Below the pieces are notes generated by a model. It had not been told where the DNA came from and did not search any database. It saw nothing but the letters and a program-made list of their open reading frames with translations. Both the position numbers and the translations under genes were made by a program. Positions 45,204 to 54,050 of a stretch of DNA of 64,000 bases are shown in pieces. Origin of the DNA: Mesorhizobium sp. M1D.F.Ca.ET.043.01.1.1 (GTDB lineage: Bacteria > Pseudomonadota > Alphaproteobacteria > Rhizobiales > Rhizobiaceae); assembly GCF_003952385.1 (NCBI RefSeq), contig NZ_CP034444.1, positions 868,001 to 932,000 on the forward strand, read 5' to 3'. Every line of letters begins with the position of its first letter. The stretch's first letter is position 1.

Positions 45204-45644
45204 TCAGGCCTTGGCTTTGCGCTTGCCCTTGCCCGAATCCGCGGCCGGCTTGCGGCCCAGGCCGGAAGACTTGGCGAGCGCCGAGCGGGTGGCCGAATAG
45301 CTGGGCGCCACCATCGGATAGTCCGCCGGCAGGCCCCATTTGGCGCGGTATTCGTCCGGCGTCAGGCCATGGTCGGTCGACAGATGCCGCTTCAGCGACT
45401 TGAACTTCTTCCCGTCCTCGAGGCAGACGATGTGATCGGGGAAGACCGAACGCTTCGGATTGACGGCCGGCGTCTGCGGCGCGCTCTCCTTGACGGCGAC
45501 GCCGCCAGCGAGCTTGCGCACCGATGCGCTGACGCTGGCGATCAGATCAGGCAGGCCGGAGGCCGGAAGCGGGTTGTTACCTACATAGGCCGAGACAATG
45601 TCGGCGGTCAGCTCGATTGCAGTCTTGTCGTCGATATTGGACAA
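45204..45644 (-). CDS. mucR: MucR/Ros family zinc-finger regulator
   Basis: MucR represses exopolysaccharide, motility and many host-interaction genes in rhizobia by binding AT-rich DNA. 146 residues: N-terminal oligomerisation part (ELTADIVSAYVGNNPLP), then a Ros-type finger with the single Cys and histidines CLEDGKKFKSLKRHLSTDHG and LTPDEYRAKW, and a basic tail. The start is TTG with AGAGGGTG 8 bases upstream; no ATG fits. The upstream 358 bases are AT-rich, as expected for an autoregulated gene. Possibly one of several mucR copies. Confidence 0.92.
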   Translation of the reverse strand: MSNIDDKTAIELTADIVSAYVGNNPLPASGLPDLIASVSASVRKLAGGVAVKESAPQTPAVNPKRSVFPDHIVCLEDGKKFKSLKRHLSTDHGLTPDEYRAKWGLPADYPMVAPSYSATRSALAKSSGLGRKPAADSGKGKRKAKA

Positions 45645-46002
45645 TTTTTTTCACCCTCTGCTGGCTCTCAAGTGACCAGCTGTTTTTAAGACTTTGGTCT
45701 AGGTATCGTATAGGACCTGTCCCCCAACGGACCGTCCAGAGTCAATAAACGCATGAGACTCAATACCGCAGGTATGTTTTCACTGCGGATCGCGACCGCG
45801 CAAGTTAGGAATTCTAATACCTATAACAAACACTTTACGCGCTGAAATCCGGCGCAAGACCGGAAATGACCGGGCAGCACTTCGATTTTTGAGAGTAATT
45901 CCTGCAAAAATCGAATTCAAGACGGATATGGATGCTGGCGAACAGAATCACGTCCGGATGAACGATTGTGACCGATCATGCCCGATTCGATGGCGCGAGT
46001 CG
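45645..46002. other. Upstream region of mucR
   Basis: 358 bases without a gene. AT-rich blocks, including TTAGGAATTCTAATACC around 45806-45823, are the kind of DNA MucR-type proteins bind. Short hairpins (CCGG-N-CCGG near 45850) are present. Promoter positions could not be fixed. Confidence 0.45.
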
Positions 46003-46236
46003 CTATTTCGCGGCGGCCCCGCGCCGGAGGGTGGTCGGTCCGCCGTCAGCCAGGATATCCAGAACGCGTTTCCAGCGGGCGCAGCGGCCGAAATCCTTCT
46101 GCTCGATGGCCTTCTCGGCCTTCATGGCGGCATAGAGCTGCGCGTCGGCACCGAATTCCTTCACCAGCCAATGCGCCTCCTGCCAGGCGCGGCGTTCATC
46201 GTTGTCAAGTATGTTTCCTGGCATGTTTCCTGGCAT
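46003..46236 (-). CDS. Small conserved hypothetical protein
   Basis: 77 residues, helical and charged: DERRAWQEAHWLVKEFGADA then AAMKAEKAIEQKDFGRCARW and VLDILADGG. The ATG follows the stop of the EamA remnant by 5 bases; a second in-frame ATG at 46224 shares the repeated codons ATGCCAGGAAAC. It was probably the last gene of an oxygenase-EamA operon. Family not recognised. Confidence 0.65.
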   Translation of the reverse strand: MPGNMPGNILDNDERRAWQEAHWLVKEFGADAQLYAAMKAEKAIEQKDFGRCARWKRVLDILADGGPTTLRRGAAAK

Positions 46237-46241
46237 GGTCT

Positions 46242-47317
46242 TCAGGCCTCCGGACGTTCGATGCCCACAGCGATGCAACTGCCGATGACGAGGACAGCGC
46301 CGGCAATGGCCGTCATCGACAGGCTTTCGCCCGACAGCGCCAGCAAAAGCGTGGAAGCGATCGGCGTGAGATAGGCGACGACCGCGAGCCTGCCGCCCTG
46401 GTCGAGGCTGAGCGCCCGCGACCAGAAATAATAGCCGAGCCCCATCGGCCCGGCGCCGAGATAGAGGCCGAGCAGCAAATCCAGGCCGCCCATGCCGGCG
46501 ACGCCGTCGTGCAGGCACCAGGCAAAGGTCAGCGCGACGCCGAGCACCGCTGAGGGCAAAAGCAGGCGGTCGGGCGGCACGGCCAGACGGCCCACGGCGA
46601 TTGAATAGAAAGCCATGCAAAGCGCCGAGCCCAAGGCGGCGCAATAACCAACGAGGCCGCCTTCGAACCAGGCTTGCGCGCGTCCGCCGGAGATCACCAG
46701 CGCCACGCCGGCGAAGCCGAGCGCGGCGGTGAGCCCAAGCAACAGCGGCCGCTTCGGGTTGCCGATGATGATGATCCCGGCCGCCACCAGAAGCGGCCAG
46801 GTATAGGCGACGAGATTGGCCTCGATGACCGGCATCGAGGCGAAGGCGATGTATTGCAGCACCATGGTGCCGACGAGGCCGATGAAGCCGACGGCATAGG
46901 CGGCGAGCGGGGCCCTTCCCTTCTCCCCCAGGTGGCCTCGCGAAGCAAGGTCGGATGAGGGGTGTTCCAGCGAACGCCAACGTCTCAGTTCGCTGGAACA
47001 CCCCTCATCCGTCTCGGCGCTGCGCGCCGATCCACCTTCCCCCACAAGGGGGAAGGAGAAATGCTCATCAGCCTGATCAGCGCAAAGACCAGCGCCGCGC
47101 CGAAGAACTGCAGGAATTGCACGTGCGACACCGGGTGGCTGGCAAGCAGCGTCTTGCCGACCAGCGCATTGGTCGCCCAGAGCGCCACGGCGCCGAAGGC
47201 AAACGCCAGCGCCGCCGTCGAGGCACTATTGGACCGGGATTGCTGGCTTTCGGCCATGACCGGAGCGAGGCTCGGCGACGCCGAAGGCAGCCGAGCCGGG
47301 TCATCTGCCACTACCAC
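46242..47317 (-). pseudogene. EamA/DMT transporter gene split by a palindromic element
   Basis: N-terminal 64 residues (MAESQQSRSNS..., helices ALAFAFGAVALWATNALVG and FLQFFGAALVFALIRL) stop inside inserted repeat DNA. The remaining ~223 residues (from RAPLAAYAVGFIGLVGTMVL through eight further helices to IERPEA) continue beyond it in another frame. Removing 46914-47058 would rejoin a normal ~290-residue drug/metabolite exporter. The gene starts 7 bases before the end of the oxygenase-like gene (overlap). Confidence 0.85.
46914..47058. repeat. RIME-like palindromic element, copy 2, inside the EamA gene
   Basis: A near-complete hairpin of ~145 bases: 23-bp perfect arms at 46953-46975 and 46988-47010 with a 12-base loop, flanked by GGTGG/CCACC and by runs CCCTTCTCCCCC and GGGGGAAGG. 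Same family as 40986-41177, sharing GGATGAGGGGTGTT and CGGCGCTGCGCGCCGAT, but here with a shorter centre. Confidence 0.82.
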
Positions 47318-48144
47318 GATTCCCTTGCTCCGCCCGAGACCGGCTCGTCAGCCGGCTTCGGCACCGGATGTTCTTCGGCATGGCGGCGATAGGCCGGCAG
47401 CTGGTTCGTCCAGACGTCGTCGGCCAGTTCGTTCACCCAGGCGCGGTCCTGGTCGTTGTCGGCGGCGAGGTAGAACATGCGGTTGTCGTCGACATAGGGC
47501 TTCGTCACCGAACGCTGGTTGAGCACCAGTGTGATGCGCGAGCCAAGCTGGATCGGCGCGGTGCGATGGAGCACGCCGAGGAACTGGCCGAGCGTGGCGT
47601 AGTTCATCTTGTGATCGATGCGCATGACCTTGTTGCGCGGCAGGTCGCGGCCGGATTCGAGGATGGCGCGGCCGGTCTCGGAATCGTCGCAATAGATCTC
47701 AAGATGGCCGCCGATCAGAGGGTCGCTGATCGAGAGCGGAATGAGCTCCGTGACCGGAACGCCATCGCAGTGCCATTCGACGGCGCCGTCCTTGGGGTTC
47801 ATGAAGGTGACGGTCGAACCGACGATCGACAGCGGATAGGGTTCGAGCTTGGTGCCCATCATGTCGGACAGCCGTTCCAGCCGCAGCTTGTCGTTGAGCA
47901 GCTCCTTGATCTCCGGAATGTAGCGATCGGCGCCGGTGATGAAGGTGAGGTCGAGATGCTTGTGCACCGCATGGCTGGCCTTTAGCTTCAGTGCCGCCTC
48001 CTCGATCGCGGCAAGCAATTGCGCGTCGTAGCCGTGAAGATACTGGGCGACCCCGAAGCTCGACACTTTCCACGCCGTATCATGGCCGATGATGGCTTCG
48101 CGGCTCATCGCATAGCGCAGTTCGGGGATTGTATGGGCGTTCAT
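47311..48144 (-). CDS. Probable 2-oxoglutarate/Fe(II)-type oxygenase
   Basis: 277 residues. The pattern His125-x-Asp127 (WHCDGVPV), a distant His193 (GVLHRTAP) and Arg203 (GSRITLVLN) fits the HxD...H metal triad plus 2-oxoglutarate arginine of this dioxygenase fold. Such enzymes often hydroxylate amino acids or small metabolites. GGAGAAG precedes the ATG at 48144. It overlaps the EamA gene by 7 bases and is divergent from a LysR gene, so all three form one module. The fold is inferred; the substrate is unknown. Confidence 0.6.
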   Translation of the reverse strand: MNAHTIPELRYAMSREAIIGHDTAWKVSSFGVAQYLHGYDAQLLAAIEEAALKLKASHAVHKHLDLTFITGADRYIPEIKELLNDKLRLERLSDMMGTKLEPYPLSIVGSTVTFMNPKDGAVEWHCDGVPVTELIPLSISDPLIGGHLEIYCDDSETGRAILESGRDLPRNKVMRIDHKMNYATLGQFLGVLHRTAPIQLGSRITLVLNQRSVTKPYVDDNRMFYLAADNDQDRAWVNELADDVWTNQLPAYRRHAEEHPVPKPADEPVSGGARESW

Positions 48145-48255
48145 TCTACTTCTCCAAGGTAGGGGCAACACTTGGTAAACAGTCGATTAAGCCGCCCGCC
48201 CCTGTAAATTTAGGAATGCTGGTGCTACTTTAAGCGCAGCTAAAGGTCGAACCCC

Positions 48256-49224
48256 GTGCGTCTGCTCAGTCAGGTCAACCTGAACTCGCTGAAAATCGTC
48301 GAAAGTGCCGCCAGGCACCGCAACTTCACGCGCGCCGGCGAGGAGCAGTTCATCACCGCCTCCGCTGTCAGCCAGCGGGTGAAGAGCCTGGAAGACCAGC
48401 TGCGCTTCAAGATCTTCCAGCGCGGCGGCAACGCGGTGTCGCTGACGCCGGAGGGCGAGACCTATGTGGCGCGCGTGCGCGAGGCGCTGGAGCGGATCGT
48501 GGCGGCAAGCATGGAGGCAACCGGCCAGTCCCAGTTGCATGTGCTGAAGATTTGCGTGCTGCCGACCTTCGCGGCGCGCTGGCTGTTTCCGCGCCTCTCC
48601 ACTTTCCAGCGGCAGTATCCGGACATCGAGATGCGGGTGTCGACCTCCTATGCCACGCATGAATTCTCGGCCTCCGAATACGATCTGGAGATCCGCTATG
48701 GCGACGGCGACTTCCCCGGCCTCCATTGCGAGCTCTTGTTCAAGGAGGACCTGACGCCGGTGTGCAGCCGCAAGCTGTTCCATGAGGTGTTGGGCGACAA
48801 GCCGCTGTCGAAGGTAACGCCCGAGGATCTGAGGCATTTCACCCTGCTCCACTCCGATACGTGCACCCAGAACTGGCAGTCATGGCTGGGCTTTGCCGGC
48901 GCGAGCTTCGTGCTGGGCGAAACCAAGAGCATCTATTTCGATTCCTGCATGATGTCCTACGAGGCGGCCAATGCCGGCATGGGCTTTGCCGTCGCCAACC
49001 GCGCCTATATGGCGAGCGACATCCGCGCCGAACGGCTGGTGGCACCCTTCGCGGTGCACCATCCCAACACCGCCGGCTGGTACTTCGTCAGTCCGATCAA
49101 CGCGCACGGCGCCCGCAAGGTCGAAGTTTTCAAGCAGTGGATCATGGCCGAGGCGGCGCTGACGCAGCGCCAGCTGGATCTCGAGATCGCCGGCATACCA
49201 GTGAAGCGGGCGGCGATGGCCTGA
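48256..49224 (+). CDS. LysR-family regulator (GcvA-like)
   Basis: 322 residues: winged helix (LNSLKIVESAARHRNFTRAG, ITASAVSQRVKSLEDQLRF) and effector domain. GTG start at 48256. It is divergent from the oxygenase-like/EamA pair with a 111-base gap, and is expected to control it. Its sequence is intact, even though the exporter is broken. Confidence 0.88.
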   Translation: MRLLSQVNLNSLKIVESAARHRNFTRAGEEQFITASAVSQRVKSLEDQLRFKIFQRGGNAVSLTPEGETYVARVREALERIVAASMEATGQSQLHVLKICVLPTFAARWLFPRLSTFQRQYPDIEMRVSTSYATHEFSASEYDLEIRYGDGDFPGLHCELLFKEDLTPVCSRKLFHEVLGDKPLSKVTPEDLRHFTLLHSDTCTQNWQSWLGFAGASFVLGETKSIYFDSCMMSYEAANAGMGFAVANRAYMASDIRAERLVAPFAVHHPNTAGWYFVSPINAHGARKVEVFKQWIMAEAALTQRQLDLEIAGIPVKRAAMA

Positions 49225-49492
49225 GGCAGGCCCAGCGAACACGCAATCCTTTTCAAAGATTTCTCGGTCCTTGAAAGACGGCACCAGCCATCGATAGCCG
49301 GCTTGCGCGATCACGCCATGACGCGGCGGAGAGACTCAGCTATCTTCATGTGTGCGGCGGGCCTGATTTCCCGCTTGGCCGGCGCTTTCCAGCTTCCTCC
49401 CAAGCAGCGCCGGCCTTCTTCTGTGGCGGCAGCGGCTTCGTGCCGGCCGCCCGAATTTCCGAAAAGACATCGCCTGGCTTCGTCCGACACCA

Positions 49493-49669
49493 TCATTGCT
49501 TCGGCTGCATGCCTTGCTGGTCGCCGCCGGTGGTCGATTTCGGCACCGGATTCTTGTCGATTTGCGGGTTCTGGTCGACGGCGGGCGCCTTGGTCGGCGG
49601 GATGCTGTTGTCGCAAGCGGCGAGCGCGACCCCTGCCGCAAGAACCAGCAGTACGGGAAGCTTCTTCAT
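49493..49669 (-). CDS. Small lipoprotein
   Basis: 58 residues with a type II signal and lipobox LAAC (Cys19) after KLPVLLVLAAGVA. The mature ~40 residues are Pro/Gln/Lys-rich and look unstructured. An ideal AGGAGG ribosome site precedes the ATG. No family known; membrane anchored. Confidence 0.8.
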   Translation of the reverse strand: MKKLPVLLVLAAGVALAACDNSIPPTKAPAVDQNPQIDKNPVPKSTTGGDQQGMQPKQ

Positions 49670-49813
49670 GACGACCTCCTCTCGTTCGCCTCTTCGAGCG
49701 CCCCATTCTTTGAGGCAAACGAGACGGTGGCGGTTTGGTTGCGTGGCCGGCGGGAACCAATCATCCAAGCCCCGGTTGAACTCCCAACAATCCAATGCAC
49801 CGAGGAGATGGTC

Positions 49814-49969
49814 ATGATCCGCCTGCTGCTTGTCGGACTGTTCGCTTACAGCGCCTACCGCGTCACGATGAGGATCATCTATGAGATGTCCGGCGATGCC
49901 GCGCCGCTGGACGAACGACGGACGCTGCGGCGCCAGTCCGCCGCGATGGGGGTAGAGCCGAAGCGGTAG
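49814..49969 (+). CDS. Small membrane protein
   Basis: 51 residues: hydrophobic helix IRLLLVGLFAYSAYRVTMRI, then a charged tail DERRTLRRQSA. GGAG is 6 bases before the ATG at 49814 (an earlier ATG at 49808 is in frame). Unknown function; a strong terminator follows. Confidence 0.55.
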   Translation: MIRLLLVGLFAYSAYRVTMRIIYEMSGDAAPLDERRTLRRQSAAMGVEPKR

Positions 49970-49975
49970 TTGCCT

Positions 49976-50009
49976 TTCCTCGCCCCCCGTCGAAGGTGGG
50001 GGCGAGGAA
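49976..50009 (+). terminator. Strong hairpin after the small membrane gene
   Basis: A 12-bp perfect stem (TTCCTCGCCCCC with GGGGGCGAGGAA) and 10-base loop lie 6 bases after the stop. No T-run follows. A decayed copy of the CCCCTCT-type repeat (about 50040-50075) lies next to it. Confidence 0.6.
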
Positions 50010-50142
50010 CCCAAGCCCAGAAGGCCGGCGCGAGATCGCCCCGTCTGCCCTGCCGTGCATCTCCCCTCTGTTGGACCGCTTTCGCTATTCGCCAGCGCGC
50101 GAGTTGTATTGCGAACAAAGCGGAAACGATGCTTGATGGGCG

Positions 50143-52224
50143 ATGAACATCGCCGCCCGTGATTCGTCCTTCGAAGCGCCCGCCTATCTCGTCCGGCTGA
50201 ATGACGAGCAGCGGCTGGCGGTGGTGCATGGCGACGGCAAGGTGGCCGCCCCGCTGCTGGTGATCGCCGGCGCCGGCTCCGGCAAGACCAACACGCTGGC
50301 GCACCGCGTCGCGCACCTCATCGTCAAGGGCGCCGACCCGCGGCGCATCCTGTTGATGACGTTTTCGCGCCGCGCGGCATCAGAAATGGCCAAGCGCGTC
50401 GAGCGCATCGCCGGCGAGGTGCTGGGGCGCGACGCGGCGATCATCGCTGACGCGCTCGCCTGGGCCGGCACGTTTCACGGCATCGGCGCGAGGCTGTTGC
50501 GCGACTATGCCGAGCAGATCGGGCTAGACGCCGCCTTCACCATCCACGACCGCGAGGATTCGGCCGACCTGATGAACCTCGCCCGGCACGAGCTCGGTTT
50601 TTCCAAGACCGAAAACCGCTTTCCGACAAAAAGCACCTGCCTGCAGATCTACTCCCGCGCAGTCAACGCGCAGGCGCCGCTCGGCGAGGTGCTCGGCGCG
50701 GCATTCCCCTGGTGCGCAGCCTGGGCGGATCAGCTCAAGGAGCTGTTCGCGGCTTACGTGGAAGCCAAGCAGGCGCAGAACGTGCTCGATTACGACGACC
50801 TTCTGCTCTATTGGGCGCAGATGGCGGCGGAGCCGGAGATCGCGGCGCATCTCGGCAGCCGTTTCGACCATGTGCTGGTCGACGAATACCAGGACACCAA
50901 CCGGCTGCAGGCCTCGATCCTCTTGGCGCTGAAGCCGGACGGCGCCGGGCTCACCGTGGTGGGCGACGACGCACAGTCGATCTATTCCTTCCGCGCCGCG
51001 GAAGTGCGCAACATCCTCGATTTCCCAAAACAGTTCACGCAAGGCGCCGAGATCGTCATGTTGGAGCGCAACTACCGCTCGACCGAGACGATCCTGGCCG
51101 CCGCGAACAAGGTGATCGGCGAGGCCACCGAACGCTTCACCAAGAACCTTTGGACCGAGCGCAGGTCGTCGCACAAGCCGCAACTGGTCAGCGTGCGCGA
51201 CGAGGCCGAGCAGGCCAACTATGTCTGCCAGGCGATCCTCGCCGAGCGCGAGGCCGGCACGGCGCTGAAGGCGCAAGCCGTGCTCTTTCGTGCCTCGCAT
51301 CACAGCGGGCCGCTGGAGGTGGAGCTCACGCGCCGCAACATCCCCTTCGTGAAGTTCGGCGGCCTGAAGTTCCTCGACGCCGCCCATGTCAAGGACTTGC
51401 TGGCGATGCTGCGCTTCGCCGAGAACCCGCGCGACCGCGTCGCCGGCTTTCGCGTGCTGCAGCTCATGCCGGGCATCGGCCCTTCCGCCGCCTCGCAGAT
51501 CGTCGAGGCGATGGCGACGTCGCTGGACGAGACGCTGGGCCTTGCCCGCTTCCGGCCGCCGCAGCGCACGGCTGCAGATTGGCCGGTCTTCCTCGATATC
51601 TACAGCGGGTTGCGCGCCGGTCCGAAATGGCCGGCCGACCTCGAGCGGGTCAGGCTCTGGTACGAGCCGCATATGGAACGCATCCATGAAGACGCGATCA
51701 CGCGCCGAGCGGACCTCCTGCAGCTCGAGCAGATCGCGTCGGGCTACCCCTCGCGCGAGCGTTTCCTGACCGAGCTGACGCTCGATCCGCCCGACGCCAC
51801 CAGCGACCAAGCCGGCCCGCCGCATCGCGACGAGGATTACCTCATCCTGTCGACCATCCATTCGGCGAAGGGCCAGGAGTGGAAGAACGTCTTTGTGCTC
51901 AACACCGTCGACGGCTGCATCCCGGCCGATCTCGGCGTCGGCACCAAGGAGGATATCGAGGAGGAGCGGCGGCTGCTCTATGTGGCGATGACGCGGGCCA
52001 AGGACAGCCTGCATCTGGTGGTGCCGCAGCGGTTTTATCCGCACAACCAGCCGGCGCGCGGCGACCGCCACGTCTATGCCTCGCGCACCCGCTTCATTCC
52101 GGCTTCGATGCTTCAAGCCTTCGAGCAGTCATCCTGGGCAAGCGCCGCGATCAAGGACGACCCGCGCCAAAGGCCGGGCGTCAAGGTCGATCTCGGTGCC
52201 CGCATGCGCGGCATGTGGAAATAG
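50143..52224 (+). CDS. UvrD/Rep-family DNA helicase
   Basis: A superfamily-1A helicase of 693 aa. Motif I GAGSGKT (43-49), motif Ia TFSRRAASEM, motif II VLVDEYQDTN, motif III GDDAQSIYSFRAA, motif IV ERNYRST, motif V STIHSAKGQEW and motif VI YVAMTRAKDSLHLV. Length is near the family norm; a PcrA-like C-terminal Tudor tail is short. Rhizobia carry several such helicases. A near-LexA site (GAAC-N7-AAAC at 50113-50127) lies upstream, one base off the consensus. Confidence 0.93.
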   Translation: MNIAARDSSFEAPAYLVRLNDEQRLAVVHGDGKVAAPLLVIAGAGSGKTNTLAHRVAHLIVKGADPRRILLMTFSRRAASEMAKRVERIAGEVLGRDAAIIADALAWAGTFHGIGARLLRDYAEQIGLDAAFTIHDREDSADLMNLARHELGFSKTENRFPTKSTCLQIYSRAVNAQAPLGEVLGAAFPWCAAWADQLKELFAAYVEAKQAQNVLDYDDLLLYWAQMAAEPEIAAHLGSRFDHVLVDEYQDTNRLQASILLALKPDGAGLTVVGDDAQSIYSFRAAEVRNILDFPKQFTQGAEIVMLERNYRSTETILAAANKVIGEATERFTKNLWTERRSSHKPQLVSVRDEAEQANYVCQAILAEREAGTALKAQAVLFRASHHSGPLEVELTRRNIPFVKFGGLKFLDAAHVKDLLAMLRFAENPRDRVAGFRVLQLMPGIGPSAASQIVEAMATSLDETLGLARFRPPQRTAADWPVFLDIYSGLRAGPKWPADLERVRLWYEPHMERIHEDAITRRADLLQLEQIASGYPSRERFLTELTLDPPDATSDQAGPPHRDEDYLILSTIHSAKGQEWKNVFVLNTVDGCIPADLGVGTKEDIEEERRLLYVAMTRAKDSLHLVVPQRFYPHNQPARGDRHVYASRTRFIPASMLQAFEQSSWASAAIKDDPRQRPGVKVDLGARMRGMWK

Positions 52225-52345
52225 CATCCGCCCGAACATCGTCCGACCCGCCAACACAACGGGCAACCGCCCTGCAGCCTTCGCTATGGAACTTTTCACC
52301 CGGCAATGGATTTCCGTTAGGAAAATCTAATGCGAGGAGGCTGCA

Positions 52346-52657
52346 ATGAAGAATCTTATTCTAGCCGCCATGCTCGGCGTGGCTGCCATGGCACCGACAA
52401 CGATTGCGACGCAGGCAACAAGCTTGACCATCACCACTGATGACGACATGGGCCGGTACAATGACGACTACTACTGGCGCCGCCATCACATGCGCGACGA
52501 CAACTGGCGCTACGGCAGCCGATACGAGATGCGCGACTGGCGCAGCTATCGTCACCATCGCGACTGCATGGTCAGGGTGCACAAGCGCTGGCACCACCAT
52601 CATTGGGTCGTGAAGAGAGTCTGGAGCTGTGGCCGCCATAGAGGCTGGCGATATTAG
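52346..52657 (+). CDS. Exported His/Arg/Trp/Tyr-rich protein
   Basis: 103 residues with a signal peptide to about residue 25 and AGGAGG at the ribosome site. The mature part is unusual: 17 Arg, 11 His, many Trp and Tyr, including WRRHHMRDDNWRYGSRY and KRWHHHHWVVKRVW, and two Cys. It could bind metal or cell-wall polymers. Gene not recognised as a family; likely cell envelope. Confidence 0.72.
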   Translation: MKNLILAAMLGVAAMAPTTIATQATSLTITTDDDMGRYNDDYYWRRHHMRDDNWRYGSRYEMRDWRSYRHHRDCMVRVHKRWHHHHWVVKRVWSCGRHRGWRY

Positions 52658-52716
52658 GAGCCATCCCTTCACGAAATTGACGCCGCGCTGGGCGGCGTCT
52701 GTAGGACAGGTGGACA

Positions 52717-52902
52717 ATGCGCTTGATCCCATCGGCGATGAACTGGCGGCAACGGCTTGCCGAACGGGCCGGCCAGCTCTTCGTCAACATTGTTGCGATG
52801 TTGTTCGCAGGGGTTGCCATCCTCCTGCTGGTGTTGTCGGCACATTACCACGTCCCGCAACCCCCGGCGGAGATGGCAATCACGACCAGATCCGGCCCAT
52901 GA
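52717..52902 (+). CDS. Small one-helix membrane protein
   Basis: 61 residues with a helix LFVNIVAMLFAGVAILLLVL and short polar ends. AGGTGG lies just before the ATG. An 8-bp hairpin (52679-52699) precedes it and could end the upstream gene. Hypothetical. Confidence 0.5.
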   Translation: MRLIPSAMNWRQRLAERAGQLFVNIVAMLFAGVAILLLVLSAHYHVPQPPAEMAITTRSGP

Positions 52903-53045
52903 CGATCTGCCTCGCGATTGCCGCCTCTGGCGGCGGGCAGGAAAAGATCTCCCAACGTGGAACCTCGCGCCCCAAAGGCGCGTTGTGTGGCGTCCAGACC
53001 GAGGCCGGCAGCCCGCCGTCCTCCGCCCCAATCCGAGAGGTCTCA

Positions 53046-53348
53046 ATGCACGACAGGTTCTTCCTCACGCCGGTCGCAGTCAGTGTCGGCGCCGGGCACA
53101 AGCGCATGATCGCTTCGCTGTCCGACATGCATGAGTTCCTGACCGAGTTCCCGCCGTCGCGCCGGCGGCTGAGCTACGGCGCCGCGGCGAAGGCCTGCGA
53201 AGCCGCACGGGCCGGAGATATCTCCGCCGAATCGGCGCGCGATGCGCTGATCACCTTCGCGGTGACGGCCGGCATCTTGTGGCCGTCGGATCAGCCGATC
53301 GTCTCGGTAAAGCCGGTCGCGCGCGGCCATAGCGGCTTCGCCGCCTGA
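53046..53348 (+). CDS. DUF982 family protein
   Basis: 100 residues. FFLTPVAVSVGAGHKRMIAS, YGAAAKACEAARAGDISAES and ARDALITFAVTAGILW give the DUF982 pattern. It is the third copy in the window and the longest, with a 15-residue extra C-terminus. The start has GAGAGG nearby. Terminated by a strong hairpin 36 bases downstream. Confidence 0.78.
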   Translation: MHDRFFLTPVAVSVGAGHKRMIASLSDMHEFLTEFPPSRRRLSYGAAAKACEAARAGDISAESARDALITFAVTAGILWPSDQPIVSVKPVARGHSGFAA

Positions 53349-53383
53349 GATCGGCCCCGCCTGACGCCGACAACGGCCCGACT

Positions 53384-53415
53384 AGACCCGTCTGAGATGG
53401 CTCTCAGACGGGTCT
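53384..53415 (+). terminator. Perfect hairpin terminator after DUF982
   Basis: A 14-bp perfect stem (AGACCCGTCTGAGA with its complement) and a 4-base loop TGGC, followed by a pyrimidine-rich TCCTGTCTTCCCC. Confidence 0.7.
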
Positions 53416-53475
53416 TCCTGTCTTCCCCTATGCATGCCGCTGCCTGGCCGGCCCCCTGCGAACTTTTCCCGCGCT

Positions 53476-53554
53476 GCATGAAACACCGCATAGAACGGTC
53501 CGCCGCGTGAAACAGCGCACAGACCAGCCGGCTGCGTGAAACAGCGCACAGAAC
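53476..53554. repeat. Three tandem 21-bp repeats, 29-bp period
   Basis: Units at 53476-53496, 53505-53525 and 53534-53554. The second and third differ at one base of GCGTGAAACAGCGCACAGAC; the first has four changes. Spacing is exactly 29 bases. It lies between the DUF982 terminator and a GIY-YIG-like gene. Confidence 0.6.
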
Positions 53555-53600
53555 ATTCGCCTTCCCCGTGCAGGTTTGCGGACATGCAGCAGGGATGCCA

Positions 53601-54020
53601 ATGTTTCTCGATCACGACCAGTTCAAACCGGCGGCGGAAATGAGGCTCGGCCGCGACAAGTCGTCGATCCGGGTCACGGTAACCGACCCGAAGGTGTGCG
53701 AGCTTTGCGAGGCCGTCTATGTCTGGATCACCGCCGACGGCAAGCCGGTCAGGATCGGCACTTGCGGCGCATCGGCCGGCAAGCGTCTGCTCTCCTATCC
53801 CGGCTATATCAACCGGAGCCTGGCCGGGCACGGCGGCGCGACGCCGAAATGGGAAGCGTTGAAGTGGCTGGGCCTGCTGACCGCGCATGGCATGCTGACG
53901 GCGGTTGTCCATCAGCCCGAGCCGGCATTGACGGCCGCGGGCCTGATCAGGCCCTGTCTCGACATCGAGCGCCGGCTCATCCGCCAGCACAGGCCGCTGC
54001 TCAATCGCAGCCGCCAGTGA
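53601..54020 (+). CDS. GIY-YIG-like small protein
   Basis: 139 residues. VYVWITADGKPVRIGTCG fits the first two strands of a GIY-YIG nuclease, with KRLLSYPGYINRSL and TPKWEALKWLGLL after it; catalytic residues are not fully conserved, so activity is doubtful. ATG 53601 has AGGG 6 bases upstream. Upstream tandem repeats may be involved in its control (inference). Confidence 0.55.
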   Translation: MFLDHDQFKPAAEMRLGRDKSSIRVTVTDPKVCELCEAVYVWITADGKPVRIGTCGASAGKRLLSYPGYINRSLAGHGGATPKWEALKWLGLLTAHGMLTAVVHQPEPALTAAGLIRPCLDIERRLIRQHRPLLNRSRQ

Positions 54021-54050
54021 GAGCCGGTAAGGCCCGTCGCACAGAACCGA

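Noticed and set aside
53476..53554. CRISPR array
   Set aside because: Only three copies, the spacers are 8 bases and no cas genes lie nearby.
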